Source of the DNA: Epiperipatus broadwayi | Taxonomy: Eukaryota > Onychophora > Udeonychophora > Euonychophora > Peripatidae | NCBI GenBank assembly: GCA_028023455.1 | Contig: JAQFVV010000001.1 | Coordinates: forward strand, 25,413,401-25,477,400 | DNA length: 64,000 bases | Direction of reading: 5' to 3' | Part shown: positions 47,061-59,880 of the stretch, piece by piece | Numbering within the stretch: the stretch's first letter is position 1 | Layout of the letters: each line of letters begins with the position of its first letter | The notes under the pieces: model-generated | Database searches by the model: none | The model's input: the letters and a program-made list of their open reading frames with translations, nothing else | Told to the model about the DNA's origin: nothing | Program-made: the position numbers and the translations under genes

Positions 47061-48401
47061 TAGTGGAAAAGGAAATCTTAATATTGAGAATAAACAGTCA
47101 TTCTAAAGCTTACTCTATATTCAGACTTTTAAAAAAAATCAATTTTGCAATTTTTCTTTTAATTTGACTGCTGAACTGAAGAATTTCTCAACTGGGTAAT
47201 CTGATACAAGGTATATCTCAAAATTTTCATCATTATTAATACATATTTATAACTAATGTTAAATATAGATATTTGGTAATACATTTTATTTTTCATAACT
47301 TTCAAATCATTTATATGTAATAAACTTTTATCAGAATTTTTTGAAGATTGTATTATTTATAGATACATAAACTTCAAGCTTTATTCTAGTATTAAAATAT
47401 TTAGCACTTTTAATAAGTTCCTTGAATAAAATTAATGATCTACATTACAATAACAGAAAAATAATTATGACAGATTTTTTACTTTTTATTTTTAGAAATA
47501 TAAAATGTTTAATTTTTGAAATTTAAAGTAAAACCAAATATAAATAAAGTATGGTTTAAAAATTTAAATCGGTATATGATGTCGATATATGTAGACTAGA
47601 GAATATGTTATGCTGACATCTAGTGGTACAGCATAAAACTTACAAAAATTTGATAATTTAAAAAAACATGAATTTTTTTAACAGTTATAAATATATATAA
47701 GATTTTAATAAATTAGTATTTAGCATAATTTTTCACAGCATAATAATTAATTGACGATGTGTGTGCATAGTAATTAATTAATGATGTGTGTGAATATATA
47801 TTTTTAAATAATCTTCCCTGCTTATTTTATATTAACTTCTTCTAATGCAAAATAGTCATATAAAAGCAACATTAATAAACTTATTACCTGGTAAATAGTC
47901 TATTGACATAAAGCGTTTCTTAATACACACATACACATACAAACATATAGTTCAAATTTTTGAAAAAGAGAAATGATCTCCAAAACAAATTTCATGATGA
48001 AACAGCTCCAGATTGTTTAAATCACAATACGTCCATCTTTTGTACTATTTATCAATATTGCAATTTGATTTTCAAGTGTAAGTTTTTGCACTCACAATTT
48101 TTTCCACCACCTATTTCAAATAAATATGTTAATGATTATTATTAATCATATAATATTAATAACATCTATGGTCTTTATTACTTTTACAATGCTTTTTTCT
48201 ACAACCTAATATGACAATTTCGATTAATCCAGCAATCTTTTTTGAACTATAACAAACATAATACAAATACATGAATATAAATATACATGAACATATAATT
48301 TTATATTTTATATATATATCTTACAATCATTGTTTAATTATTACCTTTTTATATATTACAAAGTATTAATTAATAAATATACAAGAATTATAGCACCAAC
48401 T
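47061..48401. other. intronic AT-rich DNA
   Basis: I see no gene. A small tandem repeat (AATTAATT...GATGTGTGTG, two units) lies at about 47746-47800. Confidence 0.3.
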
Positions 48402-48403
48402 AA

Positions 48404-49129
48404 AAAAAAAAAGGAGGCAATTTTAGTGTCACTGATAGATCAAGTTCTAAATTTAATGAACAGCAGAATAAAGCAATTAAAGTGAAGGTTGGTCAGTCAG
48501 ATATGAAAACAAATGTAACGTCAGATAAATCGTCTGGGATTTCTAATCAAGATAACACCTCTAAAAACTCATATGCCTTTTATTTGAAAGATTGTGCAGA
48601 TAAAGAAAAGGATGGTTTTAAAACTGTATTTTATCGTAAAAATAAGAATAAAAATATTAAAAATTCAAGTTCTTCACCTATTATAGGAAATCAGGTTAAT
48701 CATGTTTTAAAAGCTGTTAAGACAAGAAAGAAATTTAAAAATTTTTTTCTAACTAGAATGGATAATGACACCTCTGTTGAAGATGTGTCTGCTCATTTGA
48801 AAAATGTTTTAGATATAAATAGTGTGTGTTATAAACTGAATACAAAATCTAAAAAATATTCTTCATTTTATTTATCTATAGAGGAATCTGAATCTGATAA
48901 AGTTTTGGTTGGTAACGTTTGGCCTTTGTCAGCAGTCATATTGCCCTTCTATGGAGATTTAAAATATTTAAGAAATTTTAATGTTGATAGTACACAGGAT
49001 AATGCTATATTAAATATTAATAAGATTATTGAAGAAAAGACAGAAGATATTATATTGACTGATAATGTTGATGAAATTAGCACTATAGTGCAAGATATAA
49101 ATTTGCAAAATAATCTGTGTAATAAATAG
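48404..49129 (+). CDS. LINE ORF1 protein, 5'-truncated
   Basis: The open frame runs from the stop before 48404 to TAG at 49127-49129; the first ATG is at 48503. The N-terminal half is polar, rich in Ser, Asn and Lys. The C-terminal half has FFLTRMDNDTSVEDVSAHLK, then KYSSFYLSI and VWPLSAVILPFYGDL. This follows the pattern F.V.RL...TS.ED...YL...WP....R.F of the ORF1/gag-like proteins of Jockey/CR1-type LINEs, which bind the element RNA. No zinc knuckles are seen. It is separated from ORF2 by six bases. Confidence 0.7.
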   Translation, partial: KKKGGNFSVTDRSSSKFNEQQNKAIKVKVGQSDMKTNVTSDKSSGISNQDNTSKNSYAFYLKDCADKEKDGFKTVFYRKNKNKNIKNSSSSPIIGNQVNHVLKAVKTRKKFKNFFLTRMDNDTSVEDVSAHLKNVLDINSVCYKLNTKSKKYSSFYLSIEESESDKVLVGNVWPLSAVILPFYGDLKYLRNFNVDSTQDNAILNINKIIEEKTEDIILTDNVDEISTIVQDINLQNNLCNK

Positions 49130-49135
49130 CAATTC

Positions 49136-51857
49136 ATGAATTGTTATTATCAAAATGTTCGTGGTCTTAGAACTAAGACAATTGATTTTAAATTTGAATT
49201 GTTATTAAATGAATATGATATTATCTTTTTAACAGAGACTTGGTTAAAAGAAGAAATTGATAATATTAGTATATTTGATGACAGGTATTGTGTGTATAGA
49301 TGTGATAGAAATTATAATTATGAAACAAGAGGAGGTGGTACTTTGATTTCTATTAAAAAAGACATAAAGCATAAACAGATAATTATTAATGATAATAATA
49401 TTGAATCTTGTTGGATTGAAGTTAGTTTAAAAAATAAAAATAAAATATTGTTAGGTACTATATATCTTTGACCTACTTTGTCAATGAATGATTTAGATGC
49501 ATATTTAGTTAAGGTTGAGGATATATTGGTGAAATATAAATATGATATTATTATAGTTGGGGATTTTAATGAAGCTGATTACTCAAGACATAGTAATAAG
49601 AATGTTGATAATAGTAAACTTTATAGATTAAAATTTTTTGTTGAGTTGGTTAGTTTAATTCAACTTAATAGTATTATTAATTTTAGGGGGGGTATGTTGG
49701 ATTTATTGTTTAGCACTAAGAATGATTTGAAGTGCAAAGAGGCTGATCAAGCTCTTTTGCACTTCAAATCCTTATCATCCACCTTTGGAATTTGTAATAG
49801 ATGGTTCTCATGAACATATAAAGCCTATGGTAAATAGTAAGAGAGATTACAAACATGGTGACTATTATGGCCTTTATAAAGCTTTTGAGGACATTGATTG
49901 GAATGTAATTTTGATGGAAAATGATCCAAATATAGCGGCAAATAATTTTGTTGGTATAGTTCAAAATTGTCTAGATCAATATATTCCTGTTAGGCATTAT
50001 TTAAATACTAATAACAAATATCCTAAATGGTTTTCTAGGGAATTGTGTAAGGGCTTAAATAGAAAGCACAAATATCATAGGTTATATAAACTAACTAATG
50101 ATAAAGAATTGTATAAGAAATTTAGTGGTTTGCGTGCTTATACTAAAACTCTTATGAAAAGAGATTATAATAATAATTTAAATAGAGTTGAAGAAAATTT
50201 TAGGAATAATCCACAAATGTTTTGGAATTATATAAAAGATCTTAATATTGTTAGAAGTAAAAGTTGTAGATATAATGTAATTAGGCCTTCTATGGATGAT
50301 CTAGTCAATCATTTTACTAATATGTACTTAGATAATATGGTTGATATTAAATTTAATAAAGAGAGTTTTTGGAATATAGATGTTAATAAAATTGCAATTC
50401 CTGAAGTGTTTACTGCAATTTCTAAACTTAAATCGAAATCTTCTATGGGATATGATAATATTCCTAATTTTATTATCAAGGGTTGTGCTGAATGTTTGGT
50501 AGCACCATTGCATTATATCATTAATTTATCAATTGAGAAAACTATTATTCCTGATATATTTAAGATAGCTAAGATTATACCAATTTTTAAAAAAGGGGAT
50601 AGATCTGATTCTGGTAATTATAGACCTATTTCAATTCTGTCACCTTTTGCCAGAATTTATGAAAGGTGTATTTATAGTAATATTATTGTAGATATGATTA
50701 AGGTATTACCTAGTTATCAGCATGGTTTTTTACCTGGTAGATCTGCTGAAACTAATTTAATGGTGATATCTGATCATATTGCTCATGCCTTATCTGATCA
50801 GAAGCAATTAGATGTTGTATATTTTGATATGACTCAGGCATTTGACAAAGTTTCATATATTAGACTTTTGTATAAACTTAAAATGTTGAGTGTTAGTCCT
50901 CATTTAGTTGAGTGGTTTTCCAATTATTTGAGGGGTCGTAAATCTTATGTACATATGGATAAAACTAATTCTCTTTTTTTTGATAATATGATAAGTGTTC
51001 CTCAGGGTGGAATATTAGCACCATTGCTTTTTAATGTTTATATGTGTGATCTTGATCATAGCATAAAAAATAGTATGATACTTACTTATGCTGATGATTG
51101 TAAGTTATTTAAAAGAATTATTACTTATAATGATCATATTGAGGTTCAAAAGGATATAGATAGTTTTATTATATGGTGTAGGTATAACAACATGGAGATT
51201 AACATTAATAAAACATGCATTGTTTCCTATACTAATAAAACTGAAAAATCTGTTTATCAATATAAAATTGAGAATGGTGTTATTAAATATAAAGAGACTA
51301 TATCTGATTTAGGAATTATATTTTGTAGCAATTTTACTTTTAATGCACATATTAAATGTATTATTAATAAAGCATACAGAAAGATGGGCTGTATTTTGAG
51401 ATATGGGAGAGATTTATCTATTTCCATAAAATATAGGTTACTTTTTTCTCTTGTTACAGTTTTAGAATATAATTCTTGTATATGGAACTTCAATCTGATT
51501 AATATTCAGTCTAAAATATATAATATTGAAAAAAGATTTAATAAATTAATAATGGGTGAATGTCAAACTGTCAAAACAGTATTGAAAGAAAGGAGAATGT
51601 TGAAGGATATGATATTACTGAAAAAGTTGATTGATGGGAAAATTGATGTCAGTAACTGTATATCAAAAATAGAATTGAAAGTACCTTGTCGTTTATTAAG
51701 AGAAATGCAAACTTTCAAGATTAGTATATGTAAAAATACTTTCTTTGGTAAATCAGTTATTAATAGATTGCAAATGGTATATAATCTAACTTTTAATAAT
51801 ATTGATATTTTTTGCGATCAGTTTGTGATGAATGTTAAAAAACAACTAAATGTATAA
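49136..51857 (+). pseudogene. LINE ORF2: endonuclease and reverse transcriptase, one stop and one frameshift
   Basis: ORF2 starts at ATG 49136. The APE-type endonuclease has YYQNVRGLRTKT, FLTETWLKEEI, RGGGTLISI and GDFNEADYS. A TGA at 49469-49471 interrupts it in the ILLGTIYL-PTLS region, where the family usually has a coding residue, so a CGA-to-TGA change is likely. A frame change near 49760 separates endonuclease from RT. The RT frame then stays open to 51857 and has SSMGYDNIPNFI, IIPIFKKGDRSDSGNYRPIS, HGFLPGRSAETNL, FDMTQAFDKV, VPQGGILAPLLFN and the catalytic YADD (LTYADDCKLF). The usual PQGS is PQGG and the usual LGP is LAP, small departures from the family. Confidence 0.88.
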
Positions 51858-52025
51858 TTATGAACATATATGTATATATAATTTTATGTATTTAGCTTGT
51901 ATTTGATTATAATTGTTTTTTTTTTTTTTTTTAAATTTTAATTATTATCATTGTTATTATTATTATTTATTTATTTTTTATTTTATTGTGTATTTCTGTT
52001 AAAGTGTAAATGTTGAAATGCACAT

Positions 52026-52031
52026 AATAAA
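52026..52031 (+). promoter_or_regulatory. polyadenylation signal of the LINE
   Basis: AATAAA lies about 20 bases before the repeated 3' end of the element, the expected place. Confidence 0.6.
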
Positions 52032-52109
52032 TGGATATTGAATTGAATTGAATAACAAGTAAGGACGATTACAATTTTTCATTAAAGCACTGTTAGAAGT
52101 AAATGGCAG

Positions 52110-53370
52110 CCATTCAAGTTTCTAGAGAATTCTATGAAAAAATTCATTTTTCAAGAAGAATTTTGGTTTAACTCTACTTTGCTAAATGAGTGAGAGTATT
52201 TGGTTATTGGAGTGCCTGGGTGCCTAAGTCCTAGTTTTTTATGGGCCAGAGCTGGGAGGAGGGCACTGTGGAGATCATTATCAGAATTGGACTGCTCATT
52301 CATTTGTTAGCAAGAATAATGTTATTCATTGTAGTTTGAGTATCTGTATTACAAACCAGAGATTTTACATAATTTAAGGAAAATTTTGCTCAACTGTGAT
52401 TTGTTTTTTTAGTTGAATTTAAACATTATTTTCAAGAATTTTCAAATATTCACCCTTACATCCTGTATTAAATATATCAAGTTATCTCTCAGAAGATTAT
52501 TCCATTTTAAATGCTAAACACCAAAATTAATGCCATTCAAGTTTCTAGAGAGTTCTATGGAAAAATTCATTTTTCAAAAAGAATTTTGATTTAATCCTAC
52601 TTTTCTGACTGAGTGAGAGTGTCTGATTGCTGGAAGGGCTCCTGGGGGCCTAACTTCTAGTTCTTTTATGGACCAGAGCTGGGAAGAGGGAGCTGTGGGG
52701 ATCATTGTCACAATTGGATAGCTCATTCATTTGTTAGCAAAAAGAACGATGTTCATTGCAGTTTGAGTACCTGCATTACAAACCAGAGATTTTACCTAAT
52801 TTAAGGAAAATTTTGCTCAACTGTGATTTGTCTTTTCGACTGGACATTATTCTCAAGTTTTCCCTAATTTTTACCCATACATCCTGTATTAAATCTATTA
52901 AGTTATCTCTCAAAACATTCTATTTTATATGCTGAACACCATAATTAGAGTTAATTTTAATATGTAAGTTTCTAGAGAAGTCTATTGGAGAATTCAATCT
53001 TAAAGGAAAATTTAGATTCCACTCAACTTTGCTGACTGAATGAGAGTGTCTGGTTGTGGGGAGGCTCCATATGGGCCTAAATACTAGACCCTATGTGGTT
53101 TGGGGCTGGTAGGAGGGCACTTTAAGGATCATTTCCAGAATCGGATACCTCATTCATTTGTTAGCAATAATAGTATTATACATTGCAAATTAGTGATTGT
53201 GCTCCAAGCCAGAGATTTTATATAATAAATTAATAATTTTTTTGTTCAACAGTAAATGTCTTTCAGACTATATTTGAACATTAAATTTCAGGTGTTGCTC
53301 TAGATTTTCACTCATACATAATGTATTAAATCTGTTACAGAGTCTCTCATAGTGTCATTTTATTAGCAAA
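52110..53370 (+). repeat. triplicated ~425-bp tandem repeat
   Basis: Three units start at about 52111, 52531 and 52965, each with AAGTTTCTAGAGA near the start, then GAGTGAGAGTGTCTGG-like sequence, GGACCAGAGCTGGGA-like sequence, CTCATTCATTTGTTAGCAA and AACCAGAGATTTTAC. Units 1 and 2 are closest; unit 3 is more diverged. No frame is shared, so it does not look coding. It starts about 60 bases after the LINE. Confidence 0.8.
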
Positions 53371-54119
53371 GTGGAGCCTCGCAGATCATCACCAATGTTT
53401 GCATTTGATTATTAACAATAGTTAACTGCATCATGTATTAGGGCTTCCAGTTTTTATAGGTTATCAGGAGACTGAAGCATGATAGATGAGATTAAAGATG
53501 CTATTTGAATTTATACATTACTTTATGTAGATCAACAATTGCCTTAAAAAACTAATATTATGCTGTTATGATATTAATCAATCTTCAAATATAATAACTG
53601 TGATTTATACTCTACATTTTGCAAGATCATAAATAAAATTAAGATAAGAGACTGAATAGCAAACCCTATGGGAATATTTAGACACCTGGGAAATTTATCA
53701 GTTGCCTAAAACCTAAATATTCCACCCCCAAATAATCCAAGAACTCTCAATTCTGTACAATCCCTCACAGCCTCAAGCTCAACCAGATAAACCATAAATT
53801 ACAATGCTTAACAACCAGAAAAATATATTATATTCATCTTGTAATTCTAATTGATCAAGAAATTCTAATTTAAAAAACAAACAAACAAGTTTTCATTATG
53901 ATGAACAAATAGATTTTTAATTAGGTGTACACACAAAATAATTTTTAAAATTATTATGAAAGATTTTAGTGCTTGAATGGTAAATAATTGAAATATGAAA
54001 ATGATGTAGATAAGTTTAGTTACAATGATGGGAATGTAAGAAGACATAGAAATAGAAAATTTACAAAAAGAGAACAATATTTTGTGAATTCTTTTTTTTA
54101 AAAAAAAAAAAAAAATCCT
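53371..54119. other. intronic AT-rich DNA
   Basis: I see no gene; a poly-A run lies near 54100-54114, just before the second RTE remnant. Confidence 0.3.
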
Positions 54120-57100
54120 AAATGAAAATAGACATGAAAGTATTTATATGAAGGCACATCAAAATTGAATTATATTTCGATTAATATATTTTAAGATTAA
54201 GAAGATTTTTAATAGATTCAACAAAGAAAGTAATGATCACTTAGTAAAATGTAAGATATGTATTAATGCAAGACTAGAGAAAAGAAAGTTATTAAAAAAG
54301 GCAATTTTAACAATTGATATTCTTGTCAGAATACTCCAATAAATTTAAATTAGAATTTGAAAATCATTTAAAAATATAAAAGTTTTAAGATAGATCAGTC
54401 TTGAATGAAATCAATAAGGAGATAATTCATATTTTAGTAAAAATTGCAATAAAGATGAGTTGCATAAAAAGGAGCCTTTTACTAGTAAATTTATAATTGA
54501 GACAAAACAATTTATATATAAAAAAATTATGAAAATATTTTAAAATGATCTACTAAAATTAACTGAATATCTGAAATTGTATTAAATGATGTAAGACAAT
54601 ATAACTATGAATTGACAAGAAAAGTTATAGAACAGAATATCCAAAACATAAAATGATATCTTGGTATTGGAGAAAAAATTATTTCAGCAATGTGAAAATC
54701 TGATGAAACGTTTGCAGAAAAATGGAAGAAATGCTATTTTGGCAATAGGAAAAAATAAAACTACTACTAAAAAAAATTTGATGTCTTGAAATAATTGTGA
54801 AAGCATTTTACAAAGAATTATATAATAATAATAAAAAAAACTAAGTAACCCTCTGAATTGCTAAGCATTTTAAATGTACTGAAATGAGGAAATTGTTCTT
54901 GATATGTTAATAAAAGCAGATGAAGAAATAAAACTGTTAAATTAATTAATTATATCAACTACATTTTATTTTAAGCCCCTTTTATGGATATTATACATTG
55001 CATGTAGAGAAATGCATTTGTTTGTTTATTGAACTACATGCATACAGTTCTTTTGAACATCAGAATATATATGAAACATAGACACTTTTTATGTATATAA
55101 TATGGATATATAAATTAGGATTATAATATAAAAAAGATTTAAAAAAATAATAATATAGTTATTAATAATATATTTTAAGAACACATGGGTGTGTTCACTG
55201 ATTCATATTAACTCAAAATTAAAATAGTAAAAAAACTTGCTATACTGTATCTATACTTTTTAAAATAAAATGAATAGCAAAATCTCAGACTTTCATCACA
55301 ATTAAACACACTTGAATGGCATTGTTTTTCAATAACTTTTTTCTTAATAAAAGTATTACATCAGTTGCATTATCAGCAAACTGCCATCTTTCTAATTGTT
55401 TTGATGTTTAAGTGTATATTGACTTTGGAATTACAGTCATTCCTACTTGCCATTATCCATATAAAATTCACAGGTAAACACTTTAAACTTTCTAAGTTAT
55501 CTGACAGAATACAATAACATTTTGTAGTTTTTGTTTTGCTTCTATTAAATTAACAACTTTCATTTTATTACTTAAATAAGAACTTTATGAATTTTCTTAA
55601 ACTTTCAGCTTTATATTTTAAAAAAAAAATATTATACAAAATAATATACTACATCAGAATTTGTAAAGAATAATAAAGCAAAGAATAAGACTAAGTTCTG
55701 CCAACATAAATCAAAAAATCATTATTAATAATGTGATTGTGTACATCATTCTAACAGAAAAATGGCTGTTTCCTTCCTATAAAATGTATTAAATTTACAA
55801 ATTCTAATGTTTTTAATTTTGTTTATTTATATGTTTTATTATTATTAAAATTTGTTTTTAGATAATGTATAATTGAAATAATTTATTTTGATATAGCATA
55901 TATAAATTCATTATATGTCAAATGTCTAAATAATAAAGATTTTATCAGATGATTTAAAGAGTGCAATTATAATGTTATTATTTAAGAAAGACAGTAACAA
56001 GGCTAATGGAAACTACAGTCTTATTAGGGTCCTGTTAGTTTTATTCAAAATCTGATCCTTACCAAGATAATTACAACTCTCTACATCAACATGATCAAAA
56101 GTACAAGCTGGTTTTATAAATGGTTTTAATACAGTGATTCATATCCAAATATTGAGATGAGTTATAAAAAGAATATATAAATATGATTTAGCATTATGCT
56201 TTGAACTTAGATTATGAAACTTTGATTCCATAGACATTTACACAGTGATTAAAGCATTGCATCATCAAAATATAGACCTGATATATTGTTACATCCAAAA
56301 ATAATTATCAAAATGCAACAGCAGTGATTACAATATATGGTTGTACTAAGAAGATTAAGATTTTTAATAGTGTATGATAAAGTGATTCCATAACTTCAAA
56401 ACTTTATATGGCAGTTTTATAATAAGTATTATGTGGATTAAAAAGGAAACCTAAAAAAAATGAAAATATATGGTTTACTTTTAAATCATTCACTTTTTGC
56501 AGATGATTTGGTTGTTTTTGCAAATAATGCTTCAGAGTTTTAAGAAATGCTACAATAATTATTAGATGAAAATAAAAAAGTAGGATTAAAGATAAATGAT
56601 AAAATGACTAAAGAAATGTTCAATGGACTTTCACAGGAGAGTAAAATAAAGTTTGATAAACATGAAGTAAAGAAAGTTATTAACTACAAATATTTTGATC
56701 AAATTATTAATGCATATAGAAGCATAATAAACATAATTAATTATAGAATTAAATATGATTGGCATGCTTTTAGTAAAAATATTTTAATATAAAAGGTAAT
56801 ATACTTATATTTTTGAAAAGAAAGATTTTTTAATATGCATAATGTATATTTTAGTGAAGTTTATATATCTGGAGACTTAACAGAAAAGCAATGCATATAT
56901 TTCAGACAACTCAATAAAATAAAACAAAAGATATATTTTGGAAGTAACAAGAGAGTATCAGAAATGAAACATATGAATAGATGAACAAACAGATATTGAC
57001 ATCTTTCAATATATTAAGAGATTGAAATAACGCTAGAATGGGCATATTTCTAGTAAATATAATATTAGCTGCATAGTGAAAGTTTTATGCTAATCCCAAA

Positions 57101-57262
57101 AGATTTTTAAAAACTTAAGAAGAGATCATGTCAGATGGAATTGTTGAAATGTGAATGTTTTTTGGTGTGATGTGGACAAATCATGCTATGAATTAAAAAA
57201 ATTGAATTAAATGTGAAGCTTTCATTCTGAAGTATATTGCTAATGATTAAAGATAATAATAA
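54120..57262 (+). mobile_element. RTE-clade non-LTR retrotransposon, decayed copy B
   Basis: The element is in two pieces. The first (54120-54960) covers the region between endonuclease and RT: DHLVKCKICINARLEKRKLL (family: DHRLVR.K..IN.RLERRKL), KEPFTSKFIIETKQFIYKK, IPLNC-like and ADEEIKLL. The second (about 55930-57200) covers RT and C-terminus. Between them lies about 970 bases without match, probably an insertion. The endonuclease is missing. The end near 57240-57262 has an A-rich run with AATAATAATAAAG. Copy A shares the same order. Confidence 0.7.
55930..57200 (+). pseudogene. RTE reverse transcriptase remnant, copy B
   Basis: The best part is around 56480-56790: HSLFADDLVVFANNASEF with the catalytic FADD, then LLDENKKVGLKINDKMTKEM, ESKIKFDKHEVKKVINYKYF and IINYRIKYDWHAFSK. 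These follow RTE order (FADDIVL.A.S.EEL, LN.ES.KVGLK.N..KTK.M, V.NYKYLG, I..RI..GW.AFG). Upstream pieces around 55985-56290 correspond to the KGD..NYRPI box, the DHI region and a broken motif A (FDS). C-terminal pieces follow to about 57150. Stops and shifts throughout. Confidence 0.72.
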
Positions 57263-58560
57263 AGACCTTCATTTCTTTTTACACATACTTTTAGGAACTA
57301 TAATAATTAATAATCACCGTATCTGTCTTTATACAATGCTCTCCTCTCAACTAGAAACAAAGATTATGCCATATCTTAATTGCATTTTTTAATGATAAAC
57401 ACATTTTTCTTATTTTTCCAATTCACTTAGGTCTTATTTTATTCTTTAAGTAAGACTAGATACTAGAAATATGATCACATCAGAGTTTTTTTTAACTATT
57501 TGACAAAGACTGAAAGCACTCAAAATATGAAATCCTTTGCTGAGCTGAGAATACAATATTATTGTTTACTTTTTAATGTGGACACATATTTAATTAAAAC
57601 AATGTTGAAAAACCATATATTATATTCTTTTATTGAATAATAATTATTTTTTAAATACTGAATATTAACAACAAAATAATAAGAATCAGCTTAATTGATA
57701 AATGTCAATAAAAAATAGCATTATTTTGCAAATGTTTGATTTTGGAATTAAGCTAAATTTCTAAGTGCATATTTACCCCAGTGGTGCACTTTTATATGAG
57801 AATTGCCATAGTTCTCATCATTAATTTGTATCCACTATTTTTATTTTTGATTATTCACTTCTATGATTCTTAAAAAATAAAAAAATTTCTTAATTTTTTT
57901 TTCTAAAATGGCAGCCATTTTGTAAGATTGATGACATCGTAGAATAGTGACTTTTTTAAAGCTATCTCAATTGAAAATAAAATGGTAACACATGAAAAAT
58001 CTACAGTATAGAGTTCAATCATTATGCAATATACAATGTTGTGTTTCAATTAATGAATTAAAATATAATTAATGTACTTTATCTGATTTGCATCCAGTAT
58101 TCTTGCAAGACAAGCAGTACTTTAATATTTTTGACATATTCACAGTGAAGAAGATTTTCTTTGGTAATGATTATAAAAGCAAAAATTGTTAATTTCATTC
58201 AGTACATTAAGTAATCAAAAACATATTTTGATCATGTACAACAACAAAGTGTATTAAAATTAGATTTTAAAATACTTATTAAAATTTTTATAAAAACATC
58301 ATGTGATGTTTGGTGGTTTAAAATTCTTATAAACATTATTTTACTTGTAGCAAAAATATGTTAATCACAACTGTAAAATATAGTTACCATACTTGTAAAT
58401 TATTTTGAGGAGGAAAAAAGTTTTGTGCATTATGCATTTAATAATCAACTTTGATCAAAAGTTACTAAACATAAGTTAACAATAATTATTTGCTCAATTA
58501 TAAATCAAATAATTCATAATTTGTTTTCAATAATGACAGCTTATGTCATAAAAATAAAAA
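57263..58560. other. intronic AT-rich DNA
   Basis: No gene seen. ATCATGTGATGTTTGGTGGTTT (split: ATCATGTGATG, TTTGGTGG) at about 58299-58320 is a stray end of foldback family F. A short perfect hairpin AAAATGGCAGCCATTTT lies at about 57906-57922. Confidence 0.35.
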
Positions 58561-58569
58561 ACACCAAAA

Positions 58570-58880
58570 GCTAGTCCACATTTAGACAATCCCAATATCA
58601 TTAACAATCAACAATTTCAAACTGTTGTCAAGGCTACCTCCTTTTAACAATAAAGATGGAATCCCACCTTTATTAATGGTCCAGTATATTTATATAGATA
58701 CTAAAGATAGCAATTTGACCACAGAGATTGAAATTATTGATACAAAGAAGTTTAAATAAATCTCTTTAAACAGATAAATATAACCTGTTCTGAATGCAGA
58801 CTAATAAAAAGTCAATTATAACATCACAAACTGCAATTATAATTTTCATATTGTACCCAAAGTATTACTTAAATAATAAA
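58570..58880 (+). repeat. dispersed repeat, third copy
   Basis: The block with CTGTTGTCAAGGCTACCTCC, AGAAGTTTAAATAAATCTCT and AATGCAGACTAATAAAAAGT is a diverged copy of the repeat at 3483-3833. The class is unknown. Confidence 0.6.
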
Positions 58881-59639
58881 TCTAATAATGTGCAAGGCTA
58901 AATATAAAAAAATACATCTTTATAGTATCTGCAAAAAAAGATTTAATCATTTACATTATTAAAACTTCAATAGTCAAATGTACATTACATTTTTTTAAAA
59001 TCAAATTTTCACTGCACTTGTATAAAATAAATAAATTTACTAAGTATAGTAAAATAACAGTGCCGCAAAAAAATCTAAAATATTGGTTAGATAGTACAAA
59101 AATAAAAAAAATTGCTACTAAAACATAAAGGCCATCAAAAATAAATTTTGAAATGTACATTGGATTAAGTTTATTTTTTTTTAAAAAAAAAAATTAAATA
59201 CATGTCTTTTTTTGTGTGTCTTCATACTTTATTTTAATTTAAAAATTGTAATTTAGTAAAAATTATTTCACTACAGAGAAAGTAAAATGACAGACTGTTG
59301 ATGAAAGAATTATATATATTTAAATTATAGCTACCAAAATGTTTTTATACAGTATATTCACCCATAGGGTAGTATTTTTTTAAATAATATACTTAGCAAA
59401 ATGCTTATTCATTATACGTTGCTTAGGTTTAACTTTTATTTTTTAATCGAATTTTTTTATATTTTGATTTTATAGTAGTGAATTAGTTTTTTTCTCATAT
59501 AAAACCATTATATCAGCTTACTTTTATGCGGCTTACTTTGGTGCGAAATGTTTGATTTACAATGCACTTTGGAGTACTATATTTATTGTTCTTGTAAACT
59601 GGAAAAAAGATACAATTTCTTTGGTTTGAAATATGAATT
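58881..59639. other. intronic AT-rich DNA
   Basis: I see nothing identifiable here. Confidence 0.3.
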
Positions 59640-59880
59640 TTTTCTACAGTACAGGTTTTTTTATATCTCCACTTCTATATGTAATATGTAGGGGATTTGA
59701 ACTCAGACTTTCACACGACCCTCAACCATCCATGCTATCTCATACCGCTGATACACTTGATCACACACATGCCGAAAAGATCTGGTGATTATTTATCTTT
59801 TCGGCATGTGTGTGATTAAGTGTATCAGCGGTATGAGATAGTATGGATGGTTGAGCGTCGTATTAAAGTCTGAGTTCAAA
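59640..59880. mobile_element. palindromic dimer of the SINE-like repeat
   Basis: The left arm (about 59687-59786, - strand sense) and the right arm (59800-59879, + strand sense) are reverse complements with few changes and a spacer of about 13 bases. Each arm holds the same unit as 23940-24165, including CATGGATGGTTGAG and GTCTGAGTTCAAA. The outer left part continues to about 59640 with the 3' end of the unit. Confidence 0.7.

Larger units (their letters stand above)
48402..52053 (+). mobile_element. Jockey/CR1-type non-LTR retrotransposon, almost intact
   Basis: The element has ORF1, then ORF2 with endonuclease and reverse transcriptase, a T-rich 3' untranslated region, an AATAAA signal at 52026-52031 and a short repeated end ATTGAATTGAATTGAAT (52036-52052). 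Such short tandem 3' ends are known in the CR1/Jockey group. The 5' edge is taken at the stop just before the open frame of ORF1 at 48404; it follows an A run, ORF1 has no early ATG, so the copy is probably 5'-truncated. One stop and one frameshift in ORF2 are the only damage I see, so it is a recent insertion. Confidence 0.88.
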
